A DNA stretch of 8,469 nt from Caulobacter sp. B11 (GTDB lineage Bacteria > Pseudomonadota > Alphaproteobacteria > Caulobacterales > Caulobacteraceae): contig NZ_PEGG01000146.1 of the NCBI RefSeq assembly GCF_002737765.1, forward strand, positions 1 to 8,469, read 5' to 3'. Shown in pieces: positions 1 through 7,654 of the stretch (positions within the stretch are counted from its first letter, which is position 1; each line of letters begins with the position of its first letter). A program made the translations under genes and the position numbers. Under the pieces are notes generated by a model that saw only the letters and a list, made by a program, of their open reading frames with translations, searched no databases and had not been told where the DNA came from.

Positions 1-624
1 GGACCGATCGTGGCGGTGGTCGTCTATCGCTTCGTGCCGCCGCCGGTCACGCCGCTGATGCTGATTCGGGCCGCCGAGGGCAAGGGTCTGGATCACCGTT
101 GGCGCTCGATCCGGACCGTCGCGCCGGCCCTGCCCCGCGCCCTGATCGCCGCCGAGGACGCCCGGTTTTGCGAGCATTCCGGCTTTGATTTTGACGCCCT
201 TCAGAAGGCCTACGCCAATAACGGGCGGGGCGGAAAGATTCGCGGCGGCTCGACCATCAGCCAGCAGACCGCCAAGAACGTCTTCCTGTGGCCCGGCCGT
301 TCCTATGTTCGCAAGGGTCTGGAGGCCTGGTTCACGGTCCTGATCGAGACCATCTGGGGCAAGAAGCGGATCATGGAGGTCTATCTCAACAGCATTGAGT
401 ACGGCCCGGGCGTCTATGGGGCCGAGGCCGCGGCGCGACGCTATTTCGGCGTCGGGGCCGACAGGCTGACCACCGCCCAGGCGGCGCGCCTGGCGGCCAT
501 CCTGCCCAGCCCTCTGAAATGGAAGGCCGCCAAGCCGGGGCCCTATGTCAAGAAACGCAGCCGGCGGATCGGCGCGGCCTCGGGCACGGTGCGCCGCGAA
601 GGCCTCGCCGCCTGCGTGGCCTGA
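1..624 (+). CDS. mtgA: Monofunctional peptidoglycan glycosyltransferase MtgA (5' end outside window)
   Basis: This is a GT51-family glycosyltransferase that polymerises lipid II into glycan strands at the periplasmic face of the inner membrane. The frame is open from base 1 (G-P-I-V...), so the cytoplasmic tail and most of the single N-terminal membrane anchor lie upstream; a GTG at 10 is probably internal. GT51 motifs appear in order: [12 protein letters not shown], with the presumed catalytic Glu codon at 154-156; [32 protein letters not shown], with the second conserved Glu codon at 376-378; and [19 protein letters not shown]. There is no transpeptidase domain, and the protein ends about 35 residues after the last motif, as expected for MtgA rather than a bifunctional PBP. 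The stop at 622-624 overlaps the ribosome-binding site of the next gene, so the two are probably co-transcribed. The family assignment is very secure. Confidence 0.95.
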   Translation, partial: GPIVAVVVYRFVPPPVTPLMLIRAAEGKGLDHRWRSIRTVAPALPRALIAAEDARFCEHSGFDFDALQKAYANNGRGGKIRGGSTISQQTAKNVFLWPGRSYVRKGLEAWFTVLIETIWGKKRIMEVYLNSIEYGPGVYGAEAAARRYFGVGADRLTTAQAARLAAILPSPLKWKAAKPGPYVKKRSRRIGAASGTVRREGLAACVA

Positions 625-635
625 GGAACCTCCTA

Positions 636-1181
636 ATGTCCATCGCTCCCGGACCCACCCTGCAAACCGCCCGGTTGATCCTGCGGCCGATCGCCCAGCA
701 GGATCTCGACGGCTGGGCGGAGCTGATGGGCGACGCCGAGGCGGCCCGGTTCATCGGCGGCCAGCAGTCGCGGCCCTCGGCCTGGCGCGGCATGGCGTCC
801 ATGGCGGGGTCCTGGGCCCTGAACGGCTTTGGGATGTTCTCGCTGATCGAAAAGGACACCGGCCGCTGGATCGGGCGGGCGGGTCCCTGGCGGCCGGAAG
901 GCTGGCCTGGGACCGAGGTCGGATGGAGTTTGCTGCGGACAGCCTGGGGCAAGGGCTATGCGGTCGAGGCGGCGGAGGCGGCCATGGACTGGGCGTTCGA
1001 CGCCCTGGACTGGACGCGGATCATCCACTGTATCGACCCGGCCAACCTGCCGTCCCAGAAGGTCGCCCAACGCCTCGGCTCGACGTTGCTGGGGCCCGGC
1101 CGCATGCCGGACCCGTTCTCGGACCTGCCGATCGAACTCTGGGGCCAGACGCGCGACCAGTGGCGCGCGCGGCCGCGCTAG
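636..1181 (+). CDS. GNAT-family N-acetyltransferase (RimJ/RimL-like)
   Basis: A 181-residue cytoplasmic acetyl-CoA-dependent N-acetyltransferase of the RimJ/RimL-type GNAT group. The N-terminus has the typical TARLILRPI strand (residues 11-19). The acetyl-CoA pyrophosphate-binding loop is at about residues 101-108 (RTAWGKGY), after TEVGWSLL, which carries the beta-4 strand. A late HCIDPANLPSQKVAQRLG segment (131-148) matches the C-terminal GNAT helix that follows the conserved Asn and Ser. The start is ATG 636 because GAGGAAC at 623-629 lies at good distance; the same frame extends upstream but only through mtgA in another frame. The gene begins 11 bp after mtgA and is probably co-transcribed with it. 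The substrate cannot be told from sequence: it could be a ribosomal protein N-terminus, another protein or a small amine. It converges on the KTSC gene with a 12-bp gap. Confidence 0.88.
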   Translation: MSIAPGPTLQTARLILRPIAQQDLDGWAELMGDAEAARFIGGQQSRPSAWRGMASMAGSWALNGFGMFSLIEKDTGRWIGRAGPWRPEGWPGTEVGWSLLRTAWGKGYAVEAAEAAMDWAFDALDWTRIIHCIDPANLPSQKVAQRLGSTLLGPGRMPDPFSDLPIELWGQTRDQWRARPR

Positions 1182-1193
1182 GCCCGACCGCGG

Positions 1194-1394
1194 CTAGATC
1201 CGGTTGTAGGGATAGCGGTCGCGGATGACCCGCAGGAAGAATCGGCCCTTGGACGGCGCGCGTTCGAAGGCGTCTCGGACCCGAGGCGGAACCCCGACAT
1301 AGACATATTCGTCGCCGTCGCTGAACGTGACGAACAGCTTGCCATGCTCCGGCTGGTAGTCGAATGCGCGGATGGCGGTGGACTGGATCTGCAT
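1194..1394 (-). CDS. KTSC domain-containing protein
   Basis: A 66-residue protein made entirely of one KTSC domain, a small domain of uncertain function found alone or fused to other proteins. Visible family features are the N-terminal MQIQSTAIRAFDY, the LFVTFSDGDEYVYVGVPP strand pair (residues 20-37) and the APSKGRFFLRVIRDRYPY end (46-63). The frame is open a further 47 codons upstream, but ATG 1394 is the natural start: it begins the domain, and GGAG (complement of 1405-1408) lies about 10 bases before it. No signal peptide or membrane segment is visible. It is divergent from the MAPEG gene and convergent with the acetyltransferase, so it is probably monocistronic. A stress-sigma-like promoter lies at 1426-1450. 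Family certain, role unknown. Confidence 0.9.
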   Translation of the reverse strand: MQIQSTAIRAFDYQPEHGKLFVTFSDGDEYVYVGVPPRVRDAFERAPSKGRFFLRVIRDRYPYNRI

Positions 1395-1425
1395 CGCTTC
1401 CGGTCTCCGTTGGGGTGAAACGATA

Positions 1426-1450
1426 AACCGTCGTCGACCATGGCGGTTCC
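1426..1450 (-). promoter_or_regulatory. Candidate EcfG/SigT-type stress promoter for the KTSC gene
   Basis: Read on the minus strand, GGAAC (complement of 1446-1450) is followed after 16 bases by GGTT (complement of 1426-1429). Alphaproteobacterial general stress sigma factors recognise GGAAC, about 16-17 bases, then CGTT, so the -35 is perfect and the -10 differs at its first two bases while keeping TT at the right spacing. The -10 ends 31 bases before ATG 1394, which leaves a normal short leader. The same arrangement precedes katE. Confidence 0.5.
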
Positions 1451-1484
1451 CCAGCTGAAGGTTATGCGACACTCTCCGGCTCAA

Positions 1485-1506
1485 GGCGATGCGATCCGCA
1501 ATCGCC
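1485..1506 (+). other. Imperfect inverted repeat in MAPEG gene leader
   Basis: GGCGATGCG (1485-1493) and CGC-A-ATCGCC (1497-1506) form a nine-pair stem with one bulged A around a three-base centre, ending 17 bases before the MAPEG start codon. It could be an operator or a leader hairpin. In GC-rich DNA such a stem may also be chance. It lies in the 129-bp divergent gap (1395-1523), where I see no convincing housekeeping promoter for the rightward gene. Confidence 0.25.
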
Positions 1507-1523
1507 GTTTCGGGGATGAATCC

Positions 1524-1931
1524 ATGCAACCGCACAATCTGGTGGCGCTCGTCACGCTACTGTCTCTGATCCTCCTGGTCTGGACCATCATGCGGGTCGG
1601 CGGAGCCCGCGCCCGCTTCGGCGTCGAGGCGCCGGCCACCACCGGCCACCCCGAGTTCGAGCGGCATTTCCGGGTCCAGATGAACACCGTGGAAGGCCTG
1701 ATGGTCTATCTGCCGTCGCTCTGGCTGTTCGCGCTCTACTGGACCGATCTGGTGGCCGCCGTCCTGGGTCTGGTCTGGATCGCGGGCCGGCTGATCTACA
1801 CCCTGGCCTATGTCAAGGATCCCAAGACCCGTTCCATGGGCTTCGGCATTCAGGGCCTGGCGACCATCGTCCTGCTGCTGGGCGCCCTGATCGGCGTCAT
1901 TCGCGCCCTGATGATCACCGGCGGCGCCTGA
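1524..1931 (+). CDS. MAPEG family membrane protein
   Basis: A 135-residue integral membrane protein of the MAPEG superfamily (membrane-associated proteins in eicosanoid and glutathione metabolism). Four hydrophobic segments are visible at about residues 5-23, 57-73, 75-95 and 110-130. The family signature follows the first one: FERHFRVQMNTVEG (45-58), with the charged Glu, Arg, Arg, Asn and Glu residues typical of the glutathione site. A second conserved stretch, GRLIYTLAYVKDPKTRSMGF (88-107), joins segments three and four. The frame is open 28 codons further upstream, but ATG 1524 is chosen because the first helix starts right after it and GGGGATGA precedes it. Bacterial members are mostly uncharacterised; glutathione transferase or peroxidase activity is plausible but not shown. 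LysE follows after 39 bp. Confidence 0.9.
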   Translation: MQPHNLVALVTLLSLILLVWTIMRVGGARARFGVEAPATTGHPEFERHFRVQMNTVEGLMVYLPSLWLFALYWTDLVAAVLGLVWIAGRLIYTLAYVKDPKTRSMGFGIQGLATIVLLLGALIGVIRALMITGGA

Positions 1932-1952
1932 CCGCTTGCGAGGGGCAGGGCG

Positions 1953-1970
1953 GCGGCCTAGCTAGGCCGC
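1953..1970. promoter_or_regulatory. Perfect 18-bp palindrome abutting the exporter start codon
   Basis: GCGGCCTAGCTAGGCCGC is perfectly self-complementary, contains two CTAG tetramers (scarce in most bacterial genomes), and ends on the base before ATG 1971. It fills the space where a ribosome-binding site would sit. It could be a repressor operator, a seven-pair hairpin with an AGCT loop that masks the start, or a terminator for the MAPEG gene. GCTAGGCC (1961-1968) also partly resembles the Caulobacter -10 (GCTANAWC), which would suggest a leaderless transcript. Confidence 0.45.
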
Positions 1971-2600
1971 ATGTCCCTGCCCGTCGATCCCGCCCGCTAC
2001 AGCGCCTTCCTGGTGACCATGTTCGTGATGGCCATCACGCCCGGGCCGGCCAACCTGTTCGCGATCGCCACCGGGGTGGCCAAGGGCAAGGGCGCCGCCC
2101 TTCTGGGCGTAGCGGGCATGAACGCCGCCACCCTGATCTGGTTTCTCGCGGCAGCCCTGGGCCTGGGCGCCCTTATCCTGGCCTTCCCCCAGTTTTTCCA
2201 TGTCCTGGCCCTGCTGGGGGCGGCCTATGTGGCTTGGCTGGGGGTCAAGTCGATCCTGTCGGGGATCCAGGGTCAGGCGGGCGAGGACCACGCGGTCTCG
2301 CGCCAGGGCAAGTCGGCCCTGATCGACGGATTCACCGTCCAGATCGCCAATCCCAAGGCCCTGTTGTTCTTCACCGCCGTGCTGCCGCCCTTCATCGACG
2401 TCCAGCGCCCCCTGGTCCCGCAACTGACGATGTTCGCCGTCGCCACCATCGGCATGGACCTGATCAGCATGAGCGCCTACGGCCTGGGCGGAGCGGCCCT
2501 GGCCAACCGGATGGCCGAGCCGCGTTTCCGGCGCGGCTTTTCCTTTGCGGTCGGCGCCCTGTTGATCACCGCCGCCGGACTGATCATCAGCCGCGCCTGA
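1971..2600 (+). CDS. LysE/RhtB family translocator (probable amino-acid exporter)
   Basis: A 209-residue inner-membrane exporter of the LysE/RhtB family, which pumps amino acids or related metabolites out of the cytoplasm. The signature TPGPANLFAIATGVAKGKGA (residues 23-42) follows the first helix, and the central GFTVQIANPKALLFF (120-134) is the second family hallmark. About six hydrophobic segments are visible: 10-32, 42-70, 73-95, 124-145, 150-173 and 188-207. Length is typical. ATG 1971 is favoured because the family N-terminus begins there; no purine-rich ribosome-binding site is visible because an 18-bp palindrome occupies that place. The MAPEG gene ends 39 bp upstream, so an operon is possible. 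Substrate is unknown; RhtB-like members export homoserine, threonine or other neutral amino acids. Confidence 0.92.
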   Translation: MSLPVDPARYSAFLVTMFVMAITPGPANLFAIATGVAKGKGAALLGVAGMNAATLIWFLAAALGLGALILAFPQFFHVLALLGAAYVAWLGVKSILSGIQGQAGEDHAVSRQGKSALIDGFTVQIANPKALLFFTAVLPPFIDVQRPLVPQLTMFAVATIGMDLISMSAYGLGGAALANRMAEPRFRRGFSFAVGALLITAAGLIISRA

Positions 2601-2647
2601 GCCGGGCTCGCCTGACCGCCGAATAGACTTGGCGCTGGGCTCGGTGG

Positions 2648-2672
2648 GAGTCAGTATTCAAGACGACTGACT
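2648..2672 (+). promoter_or_regulatory. Inverted repeat with a GANTC site before the CC0125-type lipoprotein
   Basis: AGTCAGT (2649-2655) and ACTGACT (2666-2672) form a seven-base inverted repeat with a 10-base spacer, ending just before the AGGAGG at 2675-2680. GAGTC at 2648-2652 overlaps the first arm and matches GANTC, the site methylated by CcrM in alphaproteobacteria. A weak -35-like TTGGCG lies at 2629-2634. The arrangement fits an operator or leader hairpin, possibly methylation-sensitive. The function is inferred only. Confidence 0.35.
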
Positions 2673-2689
2673 TTAGGAGGATCGCGTTG

Positions 2690-3280
2690 ATGATCGTCAA
2701 GAAGGCCGCGCTCGCCGCGGCGCTCGCATTCGCCGTCGGTCTGACGGCCTGCGCCACCGCCACGCCCTATCAGCCCAATATTCGCGGCCAGCAGGTTTCG
2801 GGCGGCTTTTCCGAAACACGCCTTGAAGCCGACCGCTATCGGGTGACCTTCGCCGGCAACAGCCTGACTTCGCGCGAAACCGTCGAGCGCTATCTGCTGT
2901 ATCGCGCCGCCGAGGTCACGGTGCAGCAGGGCTATGACTGGTTCGAGACCGCCGACCGGCGCACCGAGCGCACGGCCCGCACGGTGATCGATCCCGATCC
3001 CTTCGCTCGCCCGGGCTTCGGCTACGGCTATCCCTACGGCGCGTGGCGTCCCGCTTGGCGCTATTATGGTCCCCGCTACGGCGGCTGGCGCGCCTGGGAC
3101 CCGTTCTGGGGCGACCCCTTCTTCGCTGATCGCGGCCAGGTCCGTACGATCGAGAAGTTCGAGGCCAGCGCCGAGATCGTCCTGCACAAGGGCCGCAAGC
3201 CCGAGGGAGACGTGCGGGCCTTTGACGCCCGCGAGATCATGATCAATCTGGGCCCGACCATTCAGCGGCCGGCGGGGTAG
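2690..3280 (+). CDS. CC0125/CC1285 family lipoprotein
   Basis: A 196-residue predicted lipoprotein. The N-terminus has two lysines, a hydrophobic stretch and a lipobox LTAC, so Cys21 would be lipidated after signal peptidase II cleavage. The conserved part, SETRLEADRYRVTFAGN followed by a YLLYRAAEVTVQQGYDWFE helix (residues 41-86), is the pattern of the CC0125/CC1285 lipoprotein family known from Caulobacter. Residues 107-145 form a low-complexity insert very rich in Gly, Tyr, Trp, Pro and Arg, probably a flexible aromatic linker or surface loop. A C-terminal strand region follows (152-190). ATG 2690 is chosen because AGGAGG at 2675-2680 lies nine bases before it; the in-frame TTG at 2687 is less likely. 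Role unknown; location is the envelope, likely the outer membrane since no Asp follows the Cys. Confidence 0.85.
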   Translation: MIVKKAALAAALAFAVGLTACATATPYQPNIRGQQVSGGFSETRLEADRYRVTFAGNSLTSRETVERYLLYRAAEVTVQQGYDWFETADRRTERTARTVIDPDPFARPGFGYGYPYGAWRPAWRYYGPRYGGWRAWDPFWGDPFFADRGQVRTIEKFEASAEIVLHKGRKPEGDVRAFDAREIMINLGPTIQRPAG

Positions 3281-3286
3281 AACGCT

Positions 3287-3392
3287 CCCTTCCCCCTTGA
3301 TGGGGGAAGGGCCGGGGATGGGGGTGACGCGGCGGTTCAACCGGCAAACGCCCTATCACCCCCACCCAACCCTCCCCCATCAAGGGGGAGGG
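3287..3392. repeat. Nested palindromic repeat between convergent genes (possible bidirectional terminator)
   Basis: Two hairpins face each other. CCCTTCCCCC/GGGGGAAGGG (3287-3296 with 3302-3311, loop TTGAT) has ten pairs; CCCTCCCCC/GGGGGAGGG (3370-3378 with 3384-3392, loop ATCAA) has nine. The second half (3356-3392) is also close to the reverse complement of the first (3287-3327), so the unit is a palindrome built from palindromes with a 28-base centre. It fills the gap between the lipoprotein and SDR stop codons and could end transcription from both sides, but neither hairpin is followed by a T-run. The sequence style fits a dispersed intergenic repeat of Caulobacterales; I cannot count genomic copies here. 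Confidence 0.8.
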
Positions 3393-3405
3393 CTTCCCGT
3401 TGTGC

Positions 3406-4188
<783 letters not shown>

Positions 4189-4211
4189 GGACGTTTCCCC
4201 AAGCTGTGCGT

Positions 4212-4226
4212 TTAATTGGATGTTGA
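4212..4226. promoter_or_regulatory. CtrA-like box in the SDR/DUF1232 divergent promoter
   Basis: TTAA (4212-4215), seven bases, TTGA (4223-4226) matches seven of eight positions of the CtrA box TTAA-N7-TTAA. It lies in the 54-bp gap between two divergent genes, the most AT-rich stretch of this neighbourhood, which also holds an eight-base palindrome GTTTAAAC at 4233-4240. The second half overlaps the presumed ribosome-binding GAGGAG (4225-4230). A single imperfect match to a short site is weak evidence. Confidence 0.25.
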
Positions 4227-4242
4227 GGAGCGGTTTAAACCC

Positions 4243-4644
4243 ATGAGCGTCAAGGCTGAACCATCCCCCGACGTCAACGACGTCCTGGATCCGAAAAAGG
4301 CCCTGGTTCCGTCGGTGGTCAAGGTCAACGAGCAGCGCGTGGCGCGCGGCTTCTGGCCCAAGATCCGCAAGGTCGCCAGCCAGGTTCCGTTCGCGCCGAC
4401 GCCCTGTCGCTGTGGTGGTGCGCGCGCGACCCGACCACGCCCACCGCCGCCAAGGGCATGGTGATGGCGGCCCTGGCCTATTTCGTGCTGCCGACCGACG
4501 CCATTCCCGACGTCCTGCCGGTGCTGGGCTTTACCGATGACGCCCGTCATCGCCGCCCTGATCGCCATCGTCGGCAAGAACCTTAAGTCCCGACACAAGG
4601 AAGCCGCCAAGGCCTTCCTGGCCAAGCTCGGCGCGAGTGAGTGA
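4243..4644 (+). pseudogene. DUF1232 (YkvA-like) protein gene with two compensating frameshifts
   Basis: Three reading segments together make a 133-residue YkvA/DUF1232 protein, a small membrane-associated family of unknown function. The first runs from ATG 4243 to about 4396 (ending ...ASQVPFA). The domain core then continues one frame back from 4398 ([15 protein letters not shown], then [19 protein letters not shown] and LGFTDD, the family hallmark). The third returns to the first frame at 4546 ([13 protein letters not shown]) and ends with TGA 4642-4644. This needs one missing base near 4395-4398 and one extra base in the C-run near 4543-4545. As written, the first frame stops at 4464 and the protein is lost. 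The core residues are intact, so the lesions are recent or are sequence errors. GAGGAG lies 12 bases before the ATG, slightly far. Confidence 0.82.
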
Positions 4645-4661
4645 CGACTGAGGGCGGCCCG

Positions 4662-4684
4662 CAGGTCGCCTTTCCGGCGACCTG
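4662..4684 (+). terminator. Hairpin after the DUF1232 gene
   Basis: CAGGTCGCC (4662-4670) pairs perfectly with GGCGACCTG (4676-4684) around a TTTCC loop, 18 bases after the DUF1232 stop. No T-run follows, which is common for hairpins in GC-rich alphaproteobacteria but lowers confidence in intrinsic termination. It lies just upstream of the katE promoter candidate and would insulate it. Confidence 0.5.
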
Positions 4685-4690
4685 AACGCC

Positions 4691-4715
4691 GGAACCATCA
4701 CCCGCACCATGGGTT
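4691..4715 (+). promoter_or_regulatory. Candidate EcfG/SigT-type general stress promoter of katE
   Basis: GGAAC (4691-4695), 16 bases, GGTT (4712-4715). This keeps the perfect -35 and the TT of the -10 at the spacing known for alphaproteobacterial EcfG-type sigma factors (GGAAC, 16-17 bases, CGTT). Transcription would begin around 4722-4726, giving a leader of about 30 bases before ATG 4757. HPII-type catalases are commonly general-stress or stationary-phase genes, so the context agrees. An identical arrangement precedes the KTSC gene on the other strand. Confidence 0.55.
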
Positions 4716-4719
4716 TGGC

Positions 4720-4742
4720 GATGACGACCTTAGGGCGTCATC
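4720..4742 (+). other. Leader stem-loop before the katE ribosome-binding site
   Basis: GATGACG (4720-4726) and CGTCATC (4736-4742) form a seven-pair stem with a nine-base loop. It ends directly before GGGAG (4743-4747), the katE ribosome-binding site, and lies where the transcript would begin if the upstream stress promoter is real. It could be an operator or could stabilise the 5' end of the mRNA. Confidence 0.3.
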
Positions 4743-4756
4743 GGGAGCACCAGAAC

Positions 4757-6864
<2,108 letters not shown>

Positions 6865-6873
6865 CCCCTAAAC

Positions 6874-6979
6874 CTTGTCATCCCGGACGCGCCCTGGCGC
6901 GATCCGGGACCCAGGGGCCGGCGCAATGCAGTGACCCCTGGGTCCCGGTGCTCCGCTTCGCTACGGCCGGGATGACAAG
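6874..6979. repeat. Cloverleaf-like palindromic intergenic repeat
   Basis: The outer arms CTTGTCATCCCGG (6874-6886) and CCGGGATGACAAG (6967-6979) pair perfectly over 13 bases. Inside, CCGGGACCCAGGGG (6904-6917) pairs perfectly with 6935-6948 over 14 bases around a 17-base loop. Between the left arms a small hairpin CGCGCC-ct-GGCGCG (6888-6901) fits; the matching right-hand segment (6949-6966) has a weaker one. The fold is thus an outer stem carrying three hairpins. It starts 10 bases after the katE stop and ends nine bases before the stranded ligase tail, between convergent genes. It resembles dispersed palindromic repeats of alphaproteobacteria and carries no protein. Copy number cannot be judged from one window. 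Confidence 0.8.
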
Positions 6980-6987
6980 TAAGGGCC

Positions 6988-7097
6988 TCATCCCAGCAAA
7001 TGACCCTTCCACGCCGCCCGCAGCACCGTCTTGTCGTTCTTGCCGGTGGCGGTGAGCGGCACGGGGGCGAAGACCACGTCGTCGTGGGTCCACCATT
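6988..7097. repeat. Direct repeat, left copy (ligase tail)
   Basis: These 110 bases align without gaps to 7651-7760 (constant offset 663) with 14 mismatches by hand count, about 87% identity. The left edge coincides with the stop codon of the ligase frame in both copies; similarity ends abruptly after about 7097. The two copies bracket the small lipoprotein gene. Confidence 0.88.
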
Positions 7098-7125
7098 TTG
7101 CCAAGTAGGCCTCAAGCCAGTGCGG
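6988..7125 (-). pseudogene. Stranded 3' tail of a fatty acyl-CoA ligase gene
   Basis: Read leftwards, this encodes KWWTHDDVVFAPVPLTATG, then KNDKTVLRAAWKGHLLG and a stop (complement of 6988-6990). That is the C-terminal subdomain of an AMP-forming acyl-CoA ligase, including the TGK lysine motif. It matches the last residues of the complete-looking ligase at 7651 onward (about 31 of 37 identical). Further upstream the frame reads HWLEAYLA, which may be more of the same domain, and then meets an in-frame stop at 7126-7128. No start or ribosome-binding site serves it, and the rest of the enzyme is missing, so it is a remnant. Between it and the lipoprotein stop (7126-7183) I see no gene. Confidence 0.82.
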
Positions 7126-7183
7126 TCAGGACTCACGATCGAGGGTGACCCGCCTTTGTCGTGCGGTAGCCAACTCAAGTGAG

Positions 7184-7654
7184 CTATTCGGTGTCGAACC
7201 GATACGCGCCCTGGTCGCGGAACCAAGTCGTTGCCGGCTCGGGGCCGAGCCGGATGAGCTCCAACTTGGCGGGAGTTGTGCAGAACGGCACGCCCACGCC
7301 GTCGATGGGGCGCTCCCCCTCGAAGGCGCGCTGCACCGCGATGACGCGACAATTGCGCAGTTGAACGATCAAGGTCTCATAGGACGGCGCCAGCAGCCCT
7401 TTCAGGCCGAGCCCGTTCCAGGCTGGACAGGTCTTGGCGACCTCGGCCTTGAGGCCTTCAAGTCCCGACAGGCTGAACTCAATGCCGAGGAAATCTGGAT
7501 GCGGCTCATAGATGCAGACGAGGTCGGCATCCTTGCGGGTAACCACGGGCGACTCGTAGAGAGCGATATCCTTGGGCAGGCGCAGATCATCAATCGGTAC
7601 GCACCCCGTAGTCAGGCCGCAACACAGAACGATCAAGGCGAGTGCTCGTCTCAT
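7184..7654 (-). CDS. Unrecognised small lipoprotein or secreted protein coupled to the acyl-CoA ligase
   Basis: A 156-residue protein I do not recognise. The N-terminus [18 protein letters not shown] is a signal sequence; TTGC is a slightly unusual lipobox, making Cys18 the likely lipidated residue, with plain Sec export as the alternative. The mature part has exactly four further cysteines (47, 76, 102, 125), an even number that would suit two disulfides in the periplasm. No membrane segment follows the signal. The start is ATG 7654, whose ATGA overlaps the ligase stop (complement of 7651-7654), so translation is probably coupled; AAGGA within the ligase end may help. By hand count GC over 7201-7620 is about 64%, a little below its neighbours. 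It sits between the two copies of the ligase tail, which suggests it arrived by recombination. Confidence 0.78.
   Translation of the reverse strand: MRRALALIVLCCGLTTGCVPIDDLRLPKDIALYESPVVTRKDADLVCIYEPHPDFLGIEFSLSGLEGLKAEVAKTCPAWNGLGLKGLLAPSYETLIVQLRNCRVIAVQRAFEGERPIDGVGVPFCTTPAKLELIRLGPEPATTWFRDQGAYRFDTE

Noticed and set aside
625..629. GGAAC before the acetyltransferase gene as a stress promoter -35
   Set aside because: It is part of the ribosome-binding site, and no GTT follows at the required spacing before the start codon.
545..1228. Overlapping open frames on both strands across the acetyltransferase gene
   Set aside because: The plus-strand frame at 636-1181 gives a clear GNAT protein; the others are Arg/Gly/Pro-rich shadows typical of GC-rich DNA.
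4685..4756. An OxyR operator before katE
   Set aside because: No ATAG-N7-CTAT-like dyad is present; the visible dyad GATGACG/CGTCATC does not resemble it.
7124..7150. GGTCA/TGACC hairpin as a terminator after the small lipoprotein gene
   Set aside because: Only five outer pairs with a large, poorly paired loop and no T-run; not distinguishable from chance.
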